Source of the DNA: Streptomyces sp. NBC_01262
Lineage (GTDB): Bacteria; Actinomycetota; Actinomycetes; Streptomycetales; Streptomycetaceae
Direction of reading: 5' to 3'
Assembly (NCBI RefSeq): GCF_036226365.1
Contig: NZ_CP108462.1
Span: forward strand, 3,390,501 to 3,454,500
DNA: 64,000 nucleotides
A program made the position numbers and the translations under genes. The notes under the pieces are model-generated. The model was not told where the DNA came from, made no database searches, and worked only from the letters and a program-made list of their open reading frames with translations. Positions 51,395 through 59,684 of this stretch are shown in pieces; position 1 is the stretch's first letter; each line of letters opens with the position of its first letter.

Positions 51395-52522
51395 TTAAAT
51401 CCAGCCGTTGCGGCGGAAGCCGCGGTGGATGGCGAAGCAGACGAGGACCATGCCGACGAGGACGGTCGGGTAGCCGAAGCGCCAGTGGAGTTCGGGCATG
51501 TGGTCGAAGTTCATGCCGTAGACGCCGGTGATCATGGTGGGGACGGCGAAGATGGCGGCCCAGGCGGTGATCTTGCGCATGTCCTCGTTCTGGACGACCG
51601 TGGCCTGGGCGAGGTTGGCCTGGAGGATGGAGTTGAGGAGGTCGTCGAAGCCGACGACCTGCTCGTGGACGCGGGCGACGTGGTCGGCGACGTCGCGGAA
51701 GTACTTCTGGATCTCGGGGTCGACGACCCGCATGGGGCGCTCGCTGAGCAGCTGCATGGGCCGCAGCAGCGGGGAGACCGCGCGCTTGAACTCCAGGACC
51801 TCGCGCTTGAGTTGGTAGATACGGCCGGCGTCGCCGCCGCTTCGGCCGGAGCGGCCCTGACCACGGCCCTGCGCGGCCGAGAAGACGTCGATCTCGACCT
51901 CGTCGATGTCGTCCTGGAGGGCGTCGGTGACGGCGAGGTAGTCGTCGACGACCTGGTCGGCGATGGCGTGCAGGACGGCGGAGGGGCCCTTGGCGAGCAG
52001 CTCGGGGTTGTCCTCCAGGCGGTGGCGCAGGGCGCGCAGCGAGCCGTGGCCGCCGTGGCGGACGGTGATGACGAAGCGCCGGCCGGTGAAGACCATGACC
52101 TCGCCGGTCTCGACGACCTCGCTCGTGGCGGTGAGTTCGGCGTGCTCGACGTAGCGGATGGTCTTGAAGACGGTGAAGAGGCTGTCGTCGTACCGCTCCA
52201 GCTTCGGCCGCTGGTGGGCCTGGACGGCATCCTCGACGGCCAGCGGGTGCAGGCCGAAGACCTCGGCGATACCGGAGAACTCCTGCTCGGACGGCTCGTG
52301 GAGGCCGATCCAGACAAAGCCCTCGCCCGCCGCGCGCACCTTGTCCAGCGCTTCGCGCGGGCTGACGTGGTCGCTGGCGCGGCGCCCGTCGCGGTAGACG
52401 GCGCAGTCGACGACCGAGCTGGGGACGGGCGTGCGGGCGGAGTTCGGGCCGTAGTCGCAGGACACATGGCTCTTGCGCAGCGTGGGGCGGACAACTGCAC
52501 GAAGGTCGCGGATCATCGACAT
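51395..52522 (-). CDS. corA: CorA-family magnesium/cobalt transporter
   Basis: 375 aa from ATG 52522 (AAGGAG upstream). A large cytoplasmic domain (GEGFVWIGLHEPSE; YDDSLFTVFKTI) precedes two C-terminal membrane helices, with the signature YGMNF on the loop between them. A Ser/Gly insert (GRGQGRSGRSGGDAG) breaks the long helix. CorA forms pentameric Mg2+ channels in the membrane. No Mg2+ riboswitch is recognised in the long upstream region. Confidence 0.95.
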   Translation of the reverse strand: MSMIRDLRAVVRPTLRKSHVSCDYGPNSARTPVPSSVVDCAVYRDGRRASDHVSPREALDKVRAAGEGFVWIGLHEPSEQEFSGIAEVFGLHPLAVEDAVQAHQRPKLERYDDSLFTVFKTIRYVEHAELTATSEVVETGEVMVFTGRRFVITVRHGGHGSLRALRHRLEDNPELLAKGPSAVLHAIADQVVDDYLAVTDALQDDIDEVEIDVFSAAQGRGQGRSGRSGGDAGRIYQLKREVLEFKRAVSPLLRPMQLLSERPMRVVDPEIQKYFRDVADHVARVHEQVVGFDDLLNSILQANLAQATVVQNEDMRKITAWAAIFAVPTMITGVYGMNFDHMPELHWRFGYPTVLVGMVLVCFAIHRGFRRNGWI

Positions 52523-52964
52523 GGCAAGCTCCTTCACGGACTGGCCGACGGCGTAACAACAGAACGCCGTCCTGAAATGCTGATCAACAGAGCGGGGTGA
52601 TCACAGCGCAGTTCAGGGAGCTCTTCCGGTGCTGCTGAAGCATCGAGTACGCGTACGCGGAAAACCCAGGGAAACCGTGTTTCACGGCAGGAAGGCCGGG
52701 AAGGGAACGCTGGGGATCAGTACGCGAGATGCCGGGTGGCGGAAGAGCTGCCCGTACTGCGCGGTCGACTAGGATCCATTTGCAGCCCCCACCTCCTCCG
52801 GCCGGTCCCCGCTTGGGGAAGATGTAGCGGCTCCCGCCCGGATCGCGTACAGAACACGATCTCTCATTGAGCGTAGCCAGCAGCTCACCTTACCAGGGGA
52901 CCCAGGTGTGACGCCGCGTAACCTAGGCGCTTTGCCTGTTCGATACGCGCTCTATGCTCGCCCC
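52523..52964. other. Divergent intergenic region corA / SUFU-like gene
   Basis: About 440 bases without a convincing gene. It has several inverted repeats (GCGTACGCG near 52650; CCCCGCTTGGGG near 52807). It probably contains promoters for both directions and a long corA leader. I could not match it to the M-box or another Mg2+ riboswitch by eye. Confidence 0.4.
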
Positions 52965-53549
52965 ATGGCCGACGTACTGGAGCTGGTGGAAGCGCGCCTG
53001 CGCATGACGCTCGGGGAACCGGACGCGCGGGCGGCGGTGACGTTCCTCGGCACCGAGCGCATCGAGGTGCTCCGCTTCGGCGACGGTGACCTGGTGCGTT
53101 ACGTGACGCTGGGCATGTCCCGCGCCCCGATGAACGACCCCTTGGCGGCGGTCGCGGACCCCCTGCGCGGGCCGCGCGCGGAGCTCGTGCTCTCGCTGCG
53201 CGCAGGACGCGCGGACACCGACAAGGTGCTGCGCCCCCTCGCCGTACTGGCGGCCTCCCCTCAGGTGGAGGGTGTGGTCCCGGCCCCCGGGAACTCACTC
53301 GACGTAGGCGAACCGCTCTGGCCGGGCGCACCGTTCGCGGCGGTGCTGGTGGCGGAGCCGGGCGGGCTGGTGGCGGATCTGAACCTGGACGAGCCCCTGG
53401 ACCCGGTGCGGTTCTTCCCGTTGCTCCCGATGACGCACACGGAGGCGGCGTGGAAGCGGGTGCACGGCGCGGGCGCGCTGCAGGAGCGCTGGCTGCGGTA
53501 CGGCACGGATCTGCGGGACCCGGCGCGTGGGGCCGTAAGCCTGGCGTGA
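52965..53549 (+). CDS. Suppressor-of-fused (SUFU)-like domain protein
   Basis: 194 aa from ATG 52965. The sequence from ELVEARLRMTLGEPD through VRYVTLGMSRAPMND, with RAELVLSLR, matches the bacterial SUFU-like family. Late motifs FFPLLPMTHTEAAWKRVHG are typical. Cytoplasmic; bacterial members are sometimes immunity or scaffold proteins, but this chromosomal type has no known role. Followed by the DUF6758 gene in the same direction. Confidence 0.85.
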   Translation: MADVLELVEARLRMTLGEPDARAAVTFLGTERIEVLRFGDGDLVRYVTLGMSRAPMNDPLAAVADPLRGPRAELVLSLRAGRADTDKVLRPLAVLAASPQVEGVVPAPGNSLDVGEPLWPGAPFAAVLVAEPGGLVADLNLDEPLDPVRFFPLLPMTHTEAAWKRVHGAGALQERWLRYGTDLRDPARGAVSLA

Positions 53550-53618
53550 CGCGCCGATCCGCGCCGGACGGGTGATCGTCCTTGACGCGGGCACGCCTCG
53601 GGAGGACTGTTGGGCGGT

Positions 53619-54260
53619 ATGAGGGGCGAACCCAGTTGCCCGAAGTGCGGTGGCCGGGTGCGAGCGCCCGGCCTCTTCTCCGATTCCTGGCAATGCGACG
53701 AGCACGGCGCCGTACATCCGTTGCAGCCCGTCGTCCCACCGAGCGTCGAGGCGCTGAGCGTGGTCGTGAACCGCGCCCATGTGCCGGTCTGGATGCCGTG
53801 GCCGTTGCCGGTCGGCTGGCTGTTCACCGGTGTGGCGTCCGCAGGGGACGACCGCAGCGGCGGGCGGGCGACGGCCGTGGCCTGCTCGGGACCGGGGCCG
53901 CTCGGCGGGGTCGGTGAGATGGTGCTCGTGGCCGAGGAGCTGGGAGTCGGTCTCGGCTCGTACTTCGCCGGCATTCCCGGACCCGATCCGGGCCCGCAGA
54001 TGTGCGTCGGCAAGCCGCCGGCCGCCAAGGTGATCGCGGCCGGACGGCCGACGCCGCTGTGGCACGTGACCGGTGTCCCGCCGGACCGCGCGGTCTTCGC
54101 CGGCGAGTCGTTCGGGCTGTGGCTGTGGGCCGTCGTCTGGCCCGAGGAGTCGGGCCTGCTGATGTACGACGAGCTGATACTGACCGACCTGCGGGACGCG
54201 GGGGCGGAGGTCGACCTCGTGCCGTGCGGTGCGCTGTCGCCTCGGCTGATCAGCTCCTGA
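53619..54260 (+). CDS. DUF6758 zinc-ribbon protein
   Basis: 213 aa from ATG 53619; a TTG at 53610 is nearer the GGAGG site. The N-terminus has CPKCGGRV and SWQCDEHG, a small zinc-binding element. The remainder is a compact domain (PVWMPWPLPVGWLFTGVA; MVLVAEELGVGLGSYFAGIPG) conserved in Streptomyces as DUF6758. No catalytic motif is recognised. Co-directional with the SUFU-like gene and the PHP gene. Confidence 0.85.
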   Translation: MRGEPSCPKCGGRVRAPGLFSDSWQCDEHGAVHPLQPVVPPSVEALSVVVNRAHVPVWMPWPLPVGWLFTGVASAGDDRSGGRATAVACSGPGPLGGVGEMVLVAEELGVGLGSYFAGIPGPDPGPQMCVGKPPAAKVIAAGRPTPLWHVTGVPPDRAVFAGESFGLWLWAVVWPEESGLLMYDELILTDLRDAGAEVDLVPCGALSPRLISS

Positions 54261-54362
54261 GCCCGATCAACTCCTGAGCCCCTCGATTTCCAAGGCTTCC
54301 AAGGCCGTTATCCTACTAATCGCAACCCCGCTTCTATTGCCGACCGCCTTGGAGTCCAAGCC

Positions 54363-55226
54363 GTGCGCATCGACCTGCACACCCACTCCACGGCCTCGGA
54401 CGGCACCGACACCCCGGCGGAGCTGATCCGCAACGCGGCCGCCGCCGGGCTCGACGTCGTCGCCCTCACCGACCACGACACGGTCGGCGGCCACGCCGAG
54501 GCCGAGAAGGCGCTGCGCGAGCTCGACGGCCCGCGCCCGCTGACCCTGGTCACCGGCGCCGAGCTGTCCTGCCGCGTCGGCGGCATCAGCCTGCACATGC
54601 TCGCGTACCTCTTCGACCCGCAGGAGCCCGAGCTGCACCGCGAGCGCGAGCTCGTACGCGACGACCGCACGCCCCGCGCGCAGGCCATGGTCGCCAAGCT
54701 CATCGAGGCCGGCGTCCCCGTCACCTGGGAGCGCGTCGCCGAGATCGCCGGCGACGGCGCCGTCGGACGCCCCCATGTCGCCCAGGTGCTGATCGAGGCC
54801 GGTCTCGTCGGCAGCATCTCCGAGGCCTTCACCCCGGAGTGGATCGGACCGGGCGGACGCGCGTACGTCGAGAAGCACGAGCTCGACCCCTTCGAAGCCG
54901 TCCGCCTGGTCAAGAACGCCGGCGGTGTGACGGTCTTCGCGCACCCCGCCGCCGTCAAGCGCGGTGCGTGCGTGCCCGACTCCGTCATCTTCGACCTCAC
55001 GGCCGCCGGCCTGGACGGCATCGAGGTCGACCACATGGACCACGACGAGCCCACACGGGCGCGGCTGCGCGGCATCGCGGCCGAGCTGGGGCTGCTCGCG
55101 ACGGGGTCCAGCGACTACCACGGCACGCGCAAGACGATCGGGCTCGGCGACCATGTCACCGACCCGGCGGTGTACGAGGAGATCGTGCGGCGCGCCACGG
55201 GTGCGGCTCCCCTGCGGAGCGCCTGA
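54363..55226 (+). CDS. PHP-domain phosphoesterase (RNase AM-like)
   Basis: 287 aa from GTG 54363. The PHP metal sites are complete: IDLHTHSTASDG, ALTDHDTVGG, TGAELSC, VFAHPAA and TGSSDYHG. The length and layout fit 3',5'-nucleotide bisphosphate phosphatase (YciV/RNase AM-type) proteins, which clear 5' ends or pAp-like nucleotides. The gene ends five bases before marC, so they are co-transcribed. Confidence 0.92.
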   Translation: MRIDLHTHSTASDGTDTPAELIRNAAAAGLDVVALTDHDTVGGHAEAEKALRELDGPRPLTLVTGAELSCRVGGISLHMLAYLFDPQEPELHRERELVRDDRTPRAQAMVAKLIEAGVPVTWERVAEIAGDGAVGRPHVAQVLIEAGLVGSISEAFTPEWIGPGGRAYVEKHELDPFEAVRLVKNAGGVTVFAHPAAVKRGACVPDSVIFDLTAAGLDGIEVDHMDHDEPTRARLRGIAAELGLLATGSSDYHGTRKTIGLGDHVTDPAVYEEIVRRATGAAPLRSA

Positions 55227-55231
55227 CCCTC

Positions 55232-55846
55232 ATGGACCTCTTCGACATAACCCTCTTCGGCTCCGTCTTCGTCACGCTCTTCGTGATCATGGACCCGCCC
55301 GGCATCACGCCGATCTTCCTCGCCCTCACCTCCGGCCGGGCCACCCGCACGCAGCGCCGGATGGCCTGGCAGGCCGCCTCAGTGGCGCTCGGGGTGATCT
55401 CCGTCTTCGGCGTCTGCGGGCAGCAGATCCTGGACTACCTGCATGTGTCCGTACCGGCCCTGATGGTGGCCGGAGGCCTCCTGCTGCTGCTCATCGCGCT
55501 GGATCTGCTGACCGGCAAGATGGACGAGCCCAGGCAGACCAAGGAAGTGAACGTCGCGCTGGTGCCGCTGGGGATGCCGCTGATCGCCGGGCCGGGGGCG
55601 ATCGTGACCGTGATCCTCGCGGTCCAGAAGGCGGACACGGCGGGACAGCAGGCCTCGGTCTGGGCGGCGATCGTGGCGATCCACGTGGTGCTGTGGCTGA
55701 CGATGCGCTACTCGCTGCTGATCATCCGGCTGATCAAGGAGGGCGGCGTGGTCCTGGTGACCCGGCTGTCCGGCATGCTGCTCTCCGCGATCGCGGTACA
55801 GCAGATCGCCAACGGCATCTTCGGCTTCATCAGGGGCGAGGGCTGA
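55232..55846 (+). CDS. MarC-family integral membrane protein
   Basis: 204 aa from ATG 55232. Six hydrophobic segments, with the family signatures FVIMDPPGITPIFLALT and NVALVPLGMPLIAGPGAI. MarC/NAAT proteins are of unclear transport function. It follows the PHP gene directly and is closed by a hairpin terminator. Confidence 0.92.
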   Translation: MDLFDITLFGSVFVTLFVIMDPPGITPIFLALTSGRATRTQRRMAWQAASVALGVISVFGVCGQQILDYLHVSVPALMVAGGLLLLLIALDLLTGKMDEPRQTKEVNVALVPLGMPLIAGPGAIVTVILAVQKADTAGQQASVWAAIVAIHVVLWLTMRYSLLIIRLIKEGGVVLVTRLSGMLLSAIAVQQIANGIFGFIRGEG

Positions 55847-55855
55847 CAGACGCGA

Positions 55856-55887
55856 AAGGGCCCCGTACGTCTTCGTACGGGGCCCTG
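55856..55887. terminator. Bidirectional terminator hairpin
   Basis: AGGGCCCCGTACG and its complement with a TCTT loop, between marC and the convergent 46-aa gene. Confidence 0.8.
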
Positions 55888-55918
55888 CTGCGTAAAGCTG
55901 AGGTCGTTCTGCCGGCCC

Positions 55919-56059
55919 CTACTGAGCAGGGCGGATGTAGAGGCGCTGGCCGGTCTCGGCAGCCTTCTGAACGATCTTCTTGACGGAGGCGGCGTCAACG
56001 ACCGTGCTGTCGACGGCGGTGCCGTCCTGGTCGTTGAGGCGCATGATCTCGAAGCGCAT
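55919..56059 (-). CDS. 46-aa conserved small protein
   Basis: 46 codons from ATG 56059 with GGGAGAAG upstream: begins MRFEIMRLNDQDGTAVDST, ends GQRLYIRPAQ. Mixed charge, no membrane segment, no cysteines. It looks like a folded beta-alpha unit. The strong ribosome site, its own terminator and coding bias support a real gene. I recognise the pattern as a common Streptomyces small protein without known function. Confidence 0.75.
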   Translation of the reverse strand: MRFEIMRLNDQDGTAVDSTVVDAASVKKIVQKAAETGQRLYIRPAQ

Positions 56060-56294
56060 GGGCTTCTCCCTTCGTCCGGGCACTCCTCCATTGGAGCGGT
56101 GGGCTGCGTCACAGCCATTACTTGTCCGTTAAGTCTGGATTGCCAGGGACCAAGGTCCCGGCTTCCATGACTGCACAACCAATCATCCCAGGAAAACATT
56201 CCGTACGCTAACGAAAACTTTTCCGAGCCTAACTACCTGTCGGCGGCGCCTCCGGTTGTGCGCAGCCGCCGGACCGCCCGACAATGTGATCCCT

Positions 56295-57203
56295 ATGAAC
56301 GACGACGCTGTCCTTGCCGCCATCGAGCGGACCAACGAGCTGCTGCAACGCGTACTCGCCGAGGTCGCCACCACCCCCGCCACGCACGCGGTCTTCGTCG
56401 ACGCCGGTTACGTCTACGCCGCCGCCGGCCGGCTCGTCGCGGGAACCGAGGACCGGCGGGCCTTCGAGCTGGACGCCGAGGCGATCATCGAGGCCTTCAT
56501 CGACAAGGCGCGGGCCCTCTTCCCGGACAGCCGGCTGCTGCGCGTGTACTGGTACGACGGCGCCCGGCGCCGTATCCACACCCCTGAGCAGGAACGGATC
56601 GCCGAGCTGCCCGACGTCAAGGTGCGGCTGGGCAATCTCAACGCCAGCCGGCAGCAGAAGGGCGTGGACTCCCTCATCCGCTCCGACCTGGAGAACCTCG
56701 CCCGGCACCGCGCCATCAGCGACGCCGTCCTCATCGGCGGCGACGAGGACCTGGTCTCGGCGGTAGAGGCCGCCCAAGGCTACGGCGCCCGCGTCCACCT
56801 CTGGGGCATCGAGGCCGACACCGGCCGCAACCAGGCCGACCCGCTGCTGTGGGAGGTCGACAGCCAGCGCACGTTCGACCTCGACTTCTGCAAGCCGTAC
56901 ATCACCCGGCGGGCCGCCCCGGTCTACGGCGCGGGCAGCGACCCGCAGGCCGGCCCGGGGATCGTCCCGACCCGCGAGGACGTCCACTTCGTCGGCGCCC
57001 GCGTGGCCGCGCAGTGGCTCGCCACCCGCGGCCGGGAGACCCTGGCCGAGCTGCTGCCCGGACACCCGTACCTGCCGCCCGCGTACGACCAGGAGCTGCT
57101 GGTGGAGGCCGAGGGCATGCTCAACATCTCCCTGCGCGGCCACGCGGACCTGCGGCGCGTGCTCCGCGACGGCTTCTGGGAGCACCTGCAGGCCCAGCTC
57201 TAG
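56295..57203 (+). CDS. NYN-domain putative ribonuclease
   Basis: 302 aa from ATG 56295. The NYN/PIN-like fold shows HAVFVDAGYVYAAAGR with the first acidic site, LRVYWYDGARRR, KGVDSLIRSDLENLA and DAVLIGGDEDLVSAVEAA, giving the metal-binding Asp set. A C-terminal helical domain follows (FVGARVAAQWLATRG). NYN proteins cut or process RNA; the target is unknown. It stands alone after an A+T-rich upstream region. Confidence 0.88.
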   Translation: MNDDAVLAAIERTNELLQRVLAEVATTPATHAVFVDAGYVYAAAGRLVAGTEDRRAFELDAEAIIEAFIDKARALFPDSRLLRVYWYDGARRRIHTPEQERIAELPDVKVRLGNLNASRQQKGVDSLIRSDLENLARHRAISDAVLIGGDEDLVSAVEAAQGYGARVHLWGIEADTGRNQADPLLWEVDSQRTFDLDFCKPYITRRAAPVYGAGSDPQAGPGIVPTREDVHFVGARVAAQWLATRGRETLAELLPGHPYLPPAYDQELLVEAEGMLNISLRGHADLRRVLRDGFWEHLQAQL

Positions 57204-57251
57204 CGCTCCGCTCGATTCCCAGTGCCCGACCTGCGGGCCGTGGGTGGCTGG

Positions 57252-57273
57252 TCGCGCAGTTCCCCGCGCCCCT
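57252..57273. repeat. Dispersed Streptomyces-type 22-bp repeat, copy 1
   Basis: TCGCGCAGTTCCCCGCGCC plus CCT, with flanks GGGCCGTGGGTGGCTGG and TTACGGGGC. The identical core is at 58809-58830. It lies between convergent genes. Confidence 0.85.
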
Positions 57274-57282
57274 TACGGGGCC

Positions 57283-58161
57283 CTAGCACCCCGCCCAGAA
57301 GGCGCTCAGCGCTTCCGCCGTCGCCGCGGGCCGCTCCGTGTTCGGGGAGTGCTCCGCGCCCTCGATGACGGCCCGGGTGGCGTCCAGGCGCTTGGCCATG
57401 TCGTCGAGCCAGGCCGGCGGCCAGGCGTGGTCGACGGCGCCGGAGATGACCAGCTTGGGCAGCGGCACGGCGGCCAGCTCCGCGACCCGGTCGGGCTCGG
57501 AGACGAGCTGCCGGCCGGTGACGACGAGCTGCTCGGGCACATTGCCGAGCCAGCGGCGGTGCATGAACTCGTCGACGGCGTCCGTGGACGCCTCGGTGGC
57601 CGGTGCGCCCGCGTCCTCGACGTCCATCGCGCGCATGGCCTGCCACACGGTCTCCATGTCCAGGCCGCCCGCGAGCGCGTCGATCAGCAGCTGCGTACGC
57701 GACTGCTGATCCGCCTCGATCGCGGCCGGCCCCGAGCTCATGACCGTCAGCGACGCCCAGCCCTCCGCGCCGCCGTCCAGCACCGCCCTGCGCACCACCA
57801 GGCCGCCCATGGAGTGCCCCAGCAGATGCACGGGGCCCGCGTCGCGCAGCGCATGCGCCTGCGCGATGACATCCGCCGCCAGTTCGGCCTGCGCGTACAC
57901 GGCTTCGTCGCGCGGGCCGCCCGTCTCGTGCTGCCCGCGCCCGTCCACCGCGACCGTACGGAATCCGGCCGCCGCCAGCGGTTCCAGCAGCGCGATGAAG
58001 TCCTCCTTGCTGCCGGTGAACCCGGGGATCAGCAGCGCCGTCCCCCTGGTCGCGGTCCCGGCGGGAGGCGTGGTGTCCAGCACCGCGAACGGCCCGCGGG
58101 CCGTCTGGAGGCGGTAGGCGCGGGTGTGCTCGGACAGCGTGAGGAAAGGCGGCCTGCTCAT
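57283..58161 (-). CDS. Alpha/beta hydrolase
   Basis: 292 aa, ATG 58161. Motifs: LLIPGFTGSKEDF (oxyanion), LLGHSMGGLVVR with the nucleophile Ser, ISGAVDHAWPP (acid) and GAEHSPNTERP (His). It is typical of small-molecule hydrolases; the substrate is unknown. Convergent with the NYN gene across the dispersed repeat, divergent from the next gene. Confidence 0.88.
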   Translation of the reverse strand: MSRPPFLTLSEHTRAYRLQTARGPFAVLDTTPPAGTATRGTALLIPGFTGSKEDFIALLEPLAAAGFRTVAVDGRGQHETGGPRDEAVYAQAELAADVIAQAHALRDAGPVHLLGHSMGGLVVRRAVLDGGAEGWASLTVMSSGPAAIEADQQSRTQLLIDALAGGLDMETVWQAMRAMDVEDAGAPATEASTDAVDEFMHRRWLGNVPEQLVVTGRQLVSEPDRVAELAAVPLPKLVISGAVDHAWPPAWLDDMAKRLDATRAVIEGAEHSPNTERPAATAEALSAFWAGC

Positions 58162-58244
58162 GGCCCGAGGCTAACGGTCTCCGGTTACCGGACCGGATAC
58201 GGGGCCCGAGCCGCAGTCGATCGGCTGGGCAATATGGTGGGGGC

Positions 58245-58784
58245 ATGACGGAGACGGTGCCCCTTGGGCAGGCCCTCCTCGACCAGGCACTGGTCGAGGA
58301 AGCCGCGAAGAAGTCCGGGCTCGTATGGGTCGCCGGGGGCGATTCCGCGGCGCCGCAGGCACTGTGGCACGCCTGGGTCGACGGCGCCGTCTGCGTCGTC
58401 GGCGGCGACAGCGAGCAGCCGCTGCCCGGACTGGCCGACGGCGGCTCCGCCACGGTGACCGTCCGCAGCAAGGACAAGGGCGGCCGCCTGGTCTCCTTCC
58501 CGGCCCGGGTCGTCGAGCTCGAAGCGCGCGGCGAGGCCTGGACCGCCGCCGTCAACGAGCTCAAGGGCAAGCGCCTCAACGCGCCCGACGGCGAGGCCAT
58601 GACCGAGCGCTGGGCCCGCCAGTGCCGCGTCCTGCGGCTTGAGCCGGCCGGCGAGCCGGGCGAGCGGCCCGGCACGATGCCGGGCGCCAGCGGGGCGGCG
58701 GCTCCTGTGGTGACGGATGCGACCACGCGGCTGCCGATCCCCGCGGGGCTGCCGAAGCTTCTTTTCCGGCGGAAGCGGCGGTAA
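58245..58784 (+). CDS. Conserved hypothetical protein, Streptomyces type
   Basis: 179 aa from ATG 58245. It starts MTETVPLGQALLDQALVEEA and has a beta-rich middle (ALWHAWVDGAVCVVGGDSEQ; SATVTVRSKDKGGRLVSFPA) reminiscent of split-barrel flavin proteins, but no cofactor motif is sure. The C-terminus ends in a basic KLLFRRKRR. No membrane segment. Function unknown. The stop is close to dispersed repeat copy 2. Confidence 0.75.
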   Translation: MTETVPLGQALLDQALVEEAAKKSGLVWVAGGDSAAPQALWHAWVDGAVCVVGGDSEQPLPGLADGGSATVTVRSKDKGGRLVSFPARVVELEARGEAWTAAVNELKGKRLNAPDGEAMTERWARQCRVLRLEPAGEPGERPGTMPGASGAAAPVVTDATTRLPIPAGLPKLLFRRKRR

Positions 58785-58808
58785 CAGCGCGGGGCCGTGG
58801 TGGGTTGC

Positions 58809-58830
58809 TCGCGCAGTTCCCCGCGCCCCT
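58809..58830. repeat. Dispersed Streptomyces-type 22-bp repeat, copy 2
   Basis: Same 22-bp core as 57252-57273, again between the 3' ends of convergent genes. Confidence 0.85.
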
Positions 58831-58832
58831 TG

Positions 58833-59522
58833 TCAGCCTGCGCTCGTCACCGACTTGCCGTAGTCCACGACGTGGTCCGCGTCAGGCGCGCGCAGGGTGA
58901 AGTCCTTGCCCCAGTCGGCCAGGGTGAGCGTGCCCGCGCCGCCGGCGCGCTCGTAGCGCAGGGGGTACGGGGTGCCCTCCAGGGAGACGTCGAGGGTGCC
59001 GCCGTTGCCGCCGTCGCCGGTGACGGCGATCGTGCGGGTGCCGTCGACGGAGCGGTGGTCGCCGACGGCGAGGGTGCCGTCGAGGACGAAGAGGCCGTCG
59101 AGGAGGACCTCTTTGTCGGTGAAGCCGGTGAACTGGCGGTAGGCGGGGTCGCCGGTGGGCACCTTGACGTACTTGTTCTTGAGCTTGGCGCCGACCTCGT
59201 CGCCGTAGAAGTCGGCGCCGGCCTTGAGGTAGAGGTCGTCGCCGACCCGCAGGAGCTCGAAGGTGCTGCCCTTGGCGGTGACTTCGCCGAGGCCGCCGTT
59301 GCCGCGCAGGCGCATGTCGAGGCGGTAGGTCCTGCCGTTGCTGGAGACGGTGCCGGACATCCGTACGGTGTCGGCGGTGCCGGCGGCGGCCCGGGCGCGC
59401 TTCTCGATGGTTCTGGGCGAGAGCTTGGCGACGCCGTTGGTCCCGGCGTCCGGGTCACCCGCGCACCCGGCGCAGACCGCCCCGAGGATGAGTAACAGGG
59501 CTGACCGGCGGCCGGGAAACAC
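58833..59522 (-). CDS. LppX/LprAFG-like lipoprotein
   Basis: 229 aa, ATG 59522. The N-terminus MFPGRRSALLLILGAVCAGC is a lipoprotein signal; the likely lipidated Cys is in CAGCAGD, with a slightly unusual lipobox (V-C-A-G-C). The mature part (RTYRLDMRLRG; LLRVGDDLYLKAGADFYG; QFTGFTDKEVLLDG) matches the LppX/LprAFG half-barrel family that binds lipids at the outer face of the membrane. Single gene, convergent with the hypothetical protein. Confidence 0.85.
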   Translation of the reverse strand: MFPGRRSALLLILGAVCAGCAGDPDAGTNGVAKLSPRTIEKRARAAAGTADTVRMSGTVSSNGRTYRLDMRLRGNGGLGEVTAKGSTFELLRVGDDLYLKAGADFYGDEVGAKLKNKYVKVPTGDPAYRQFTGFTDKEVLLDGLFVLDGTLAVGDHRSVDGTRTIAVTGDGGNGGTLDVSLEGTPYPLRYERAGGAGTLTLADWGKDFTLRAPDADHVVDYGKSVTSAG

Positions 59523-59684
59523 AGATGATCATCCTCCTGGGAAGGCTAAGCGGAGCCGAAGCTACCGCAGCGGACGGTCGTGCCGCGACCCCGCCGCGAG
59601 CCCGCCGGGAGCAGTCCGGCGCGCAGCCGAAGATCGGCACGGGCTAGCCTGAGGAGGCATCCACAACGGAGAAGGAGGAACCGC

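Noticed and set aside
52523..52964. Possible Mg2+ riboswitch (M-box) upstream of corA
   Set aside because: The region is long and structured, but I could not match the conserved M-box core by eye; a covariance-model search would decide.
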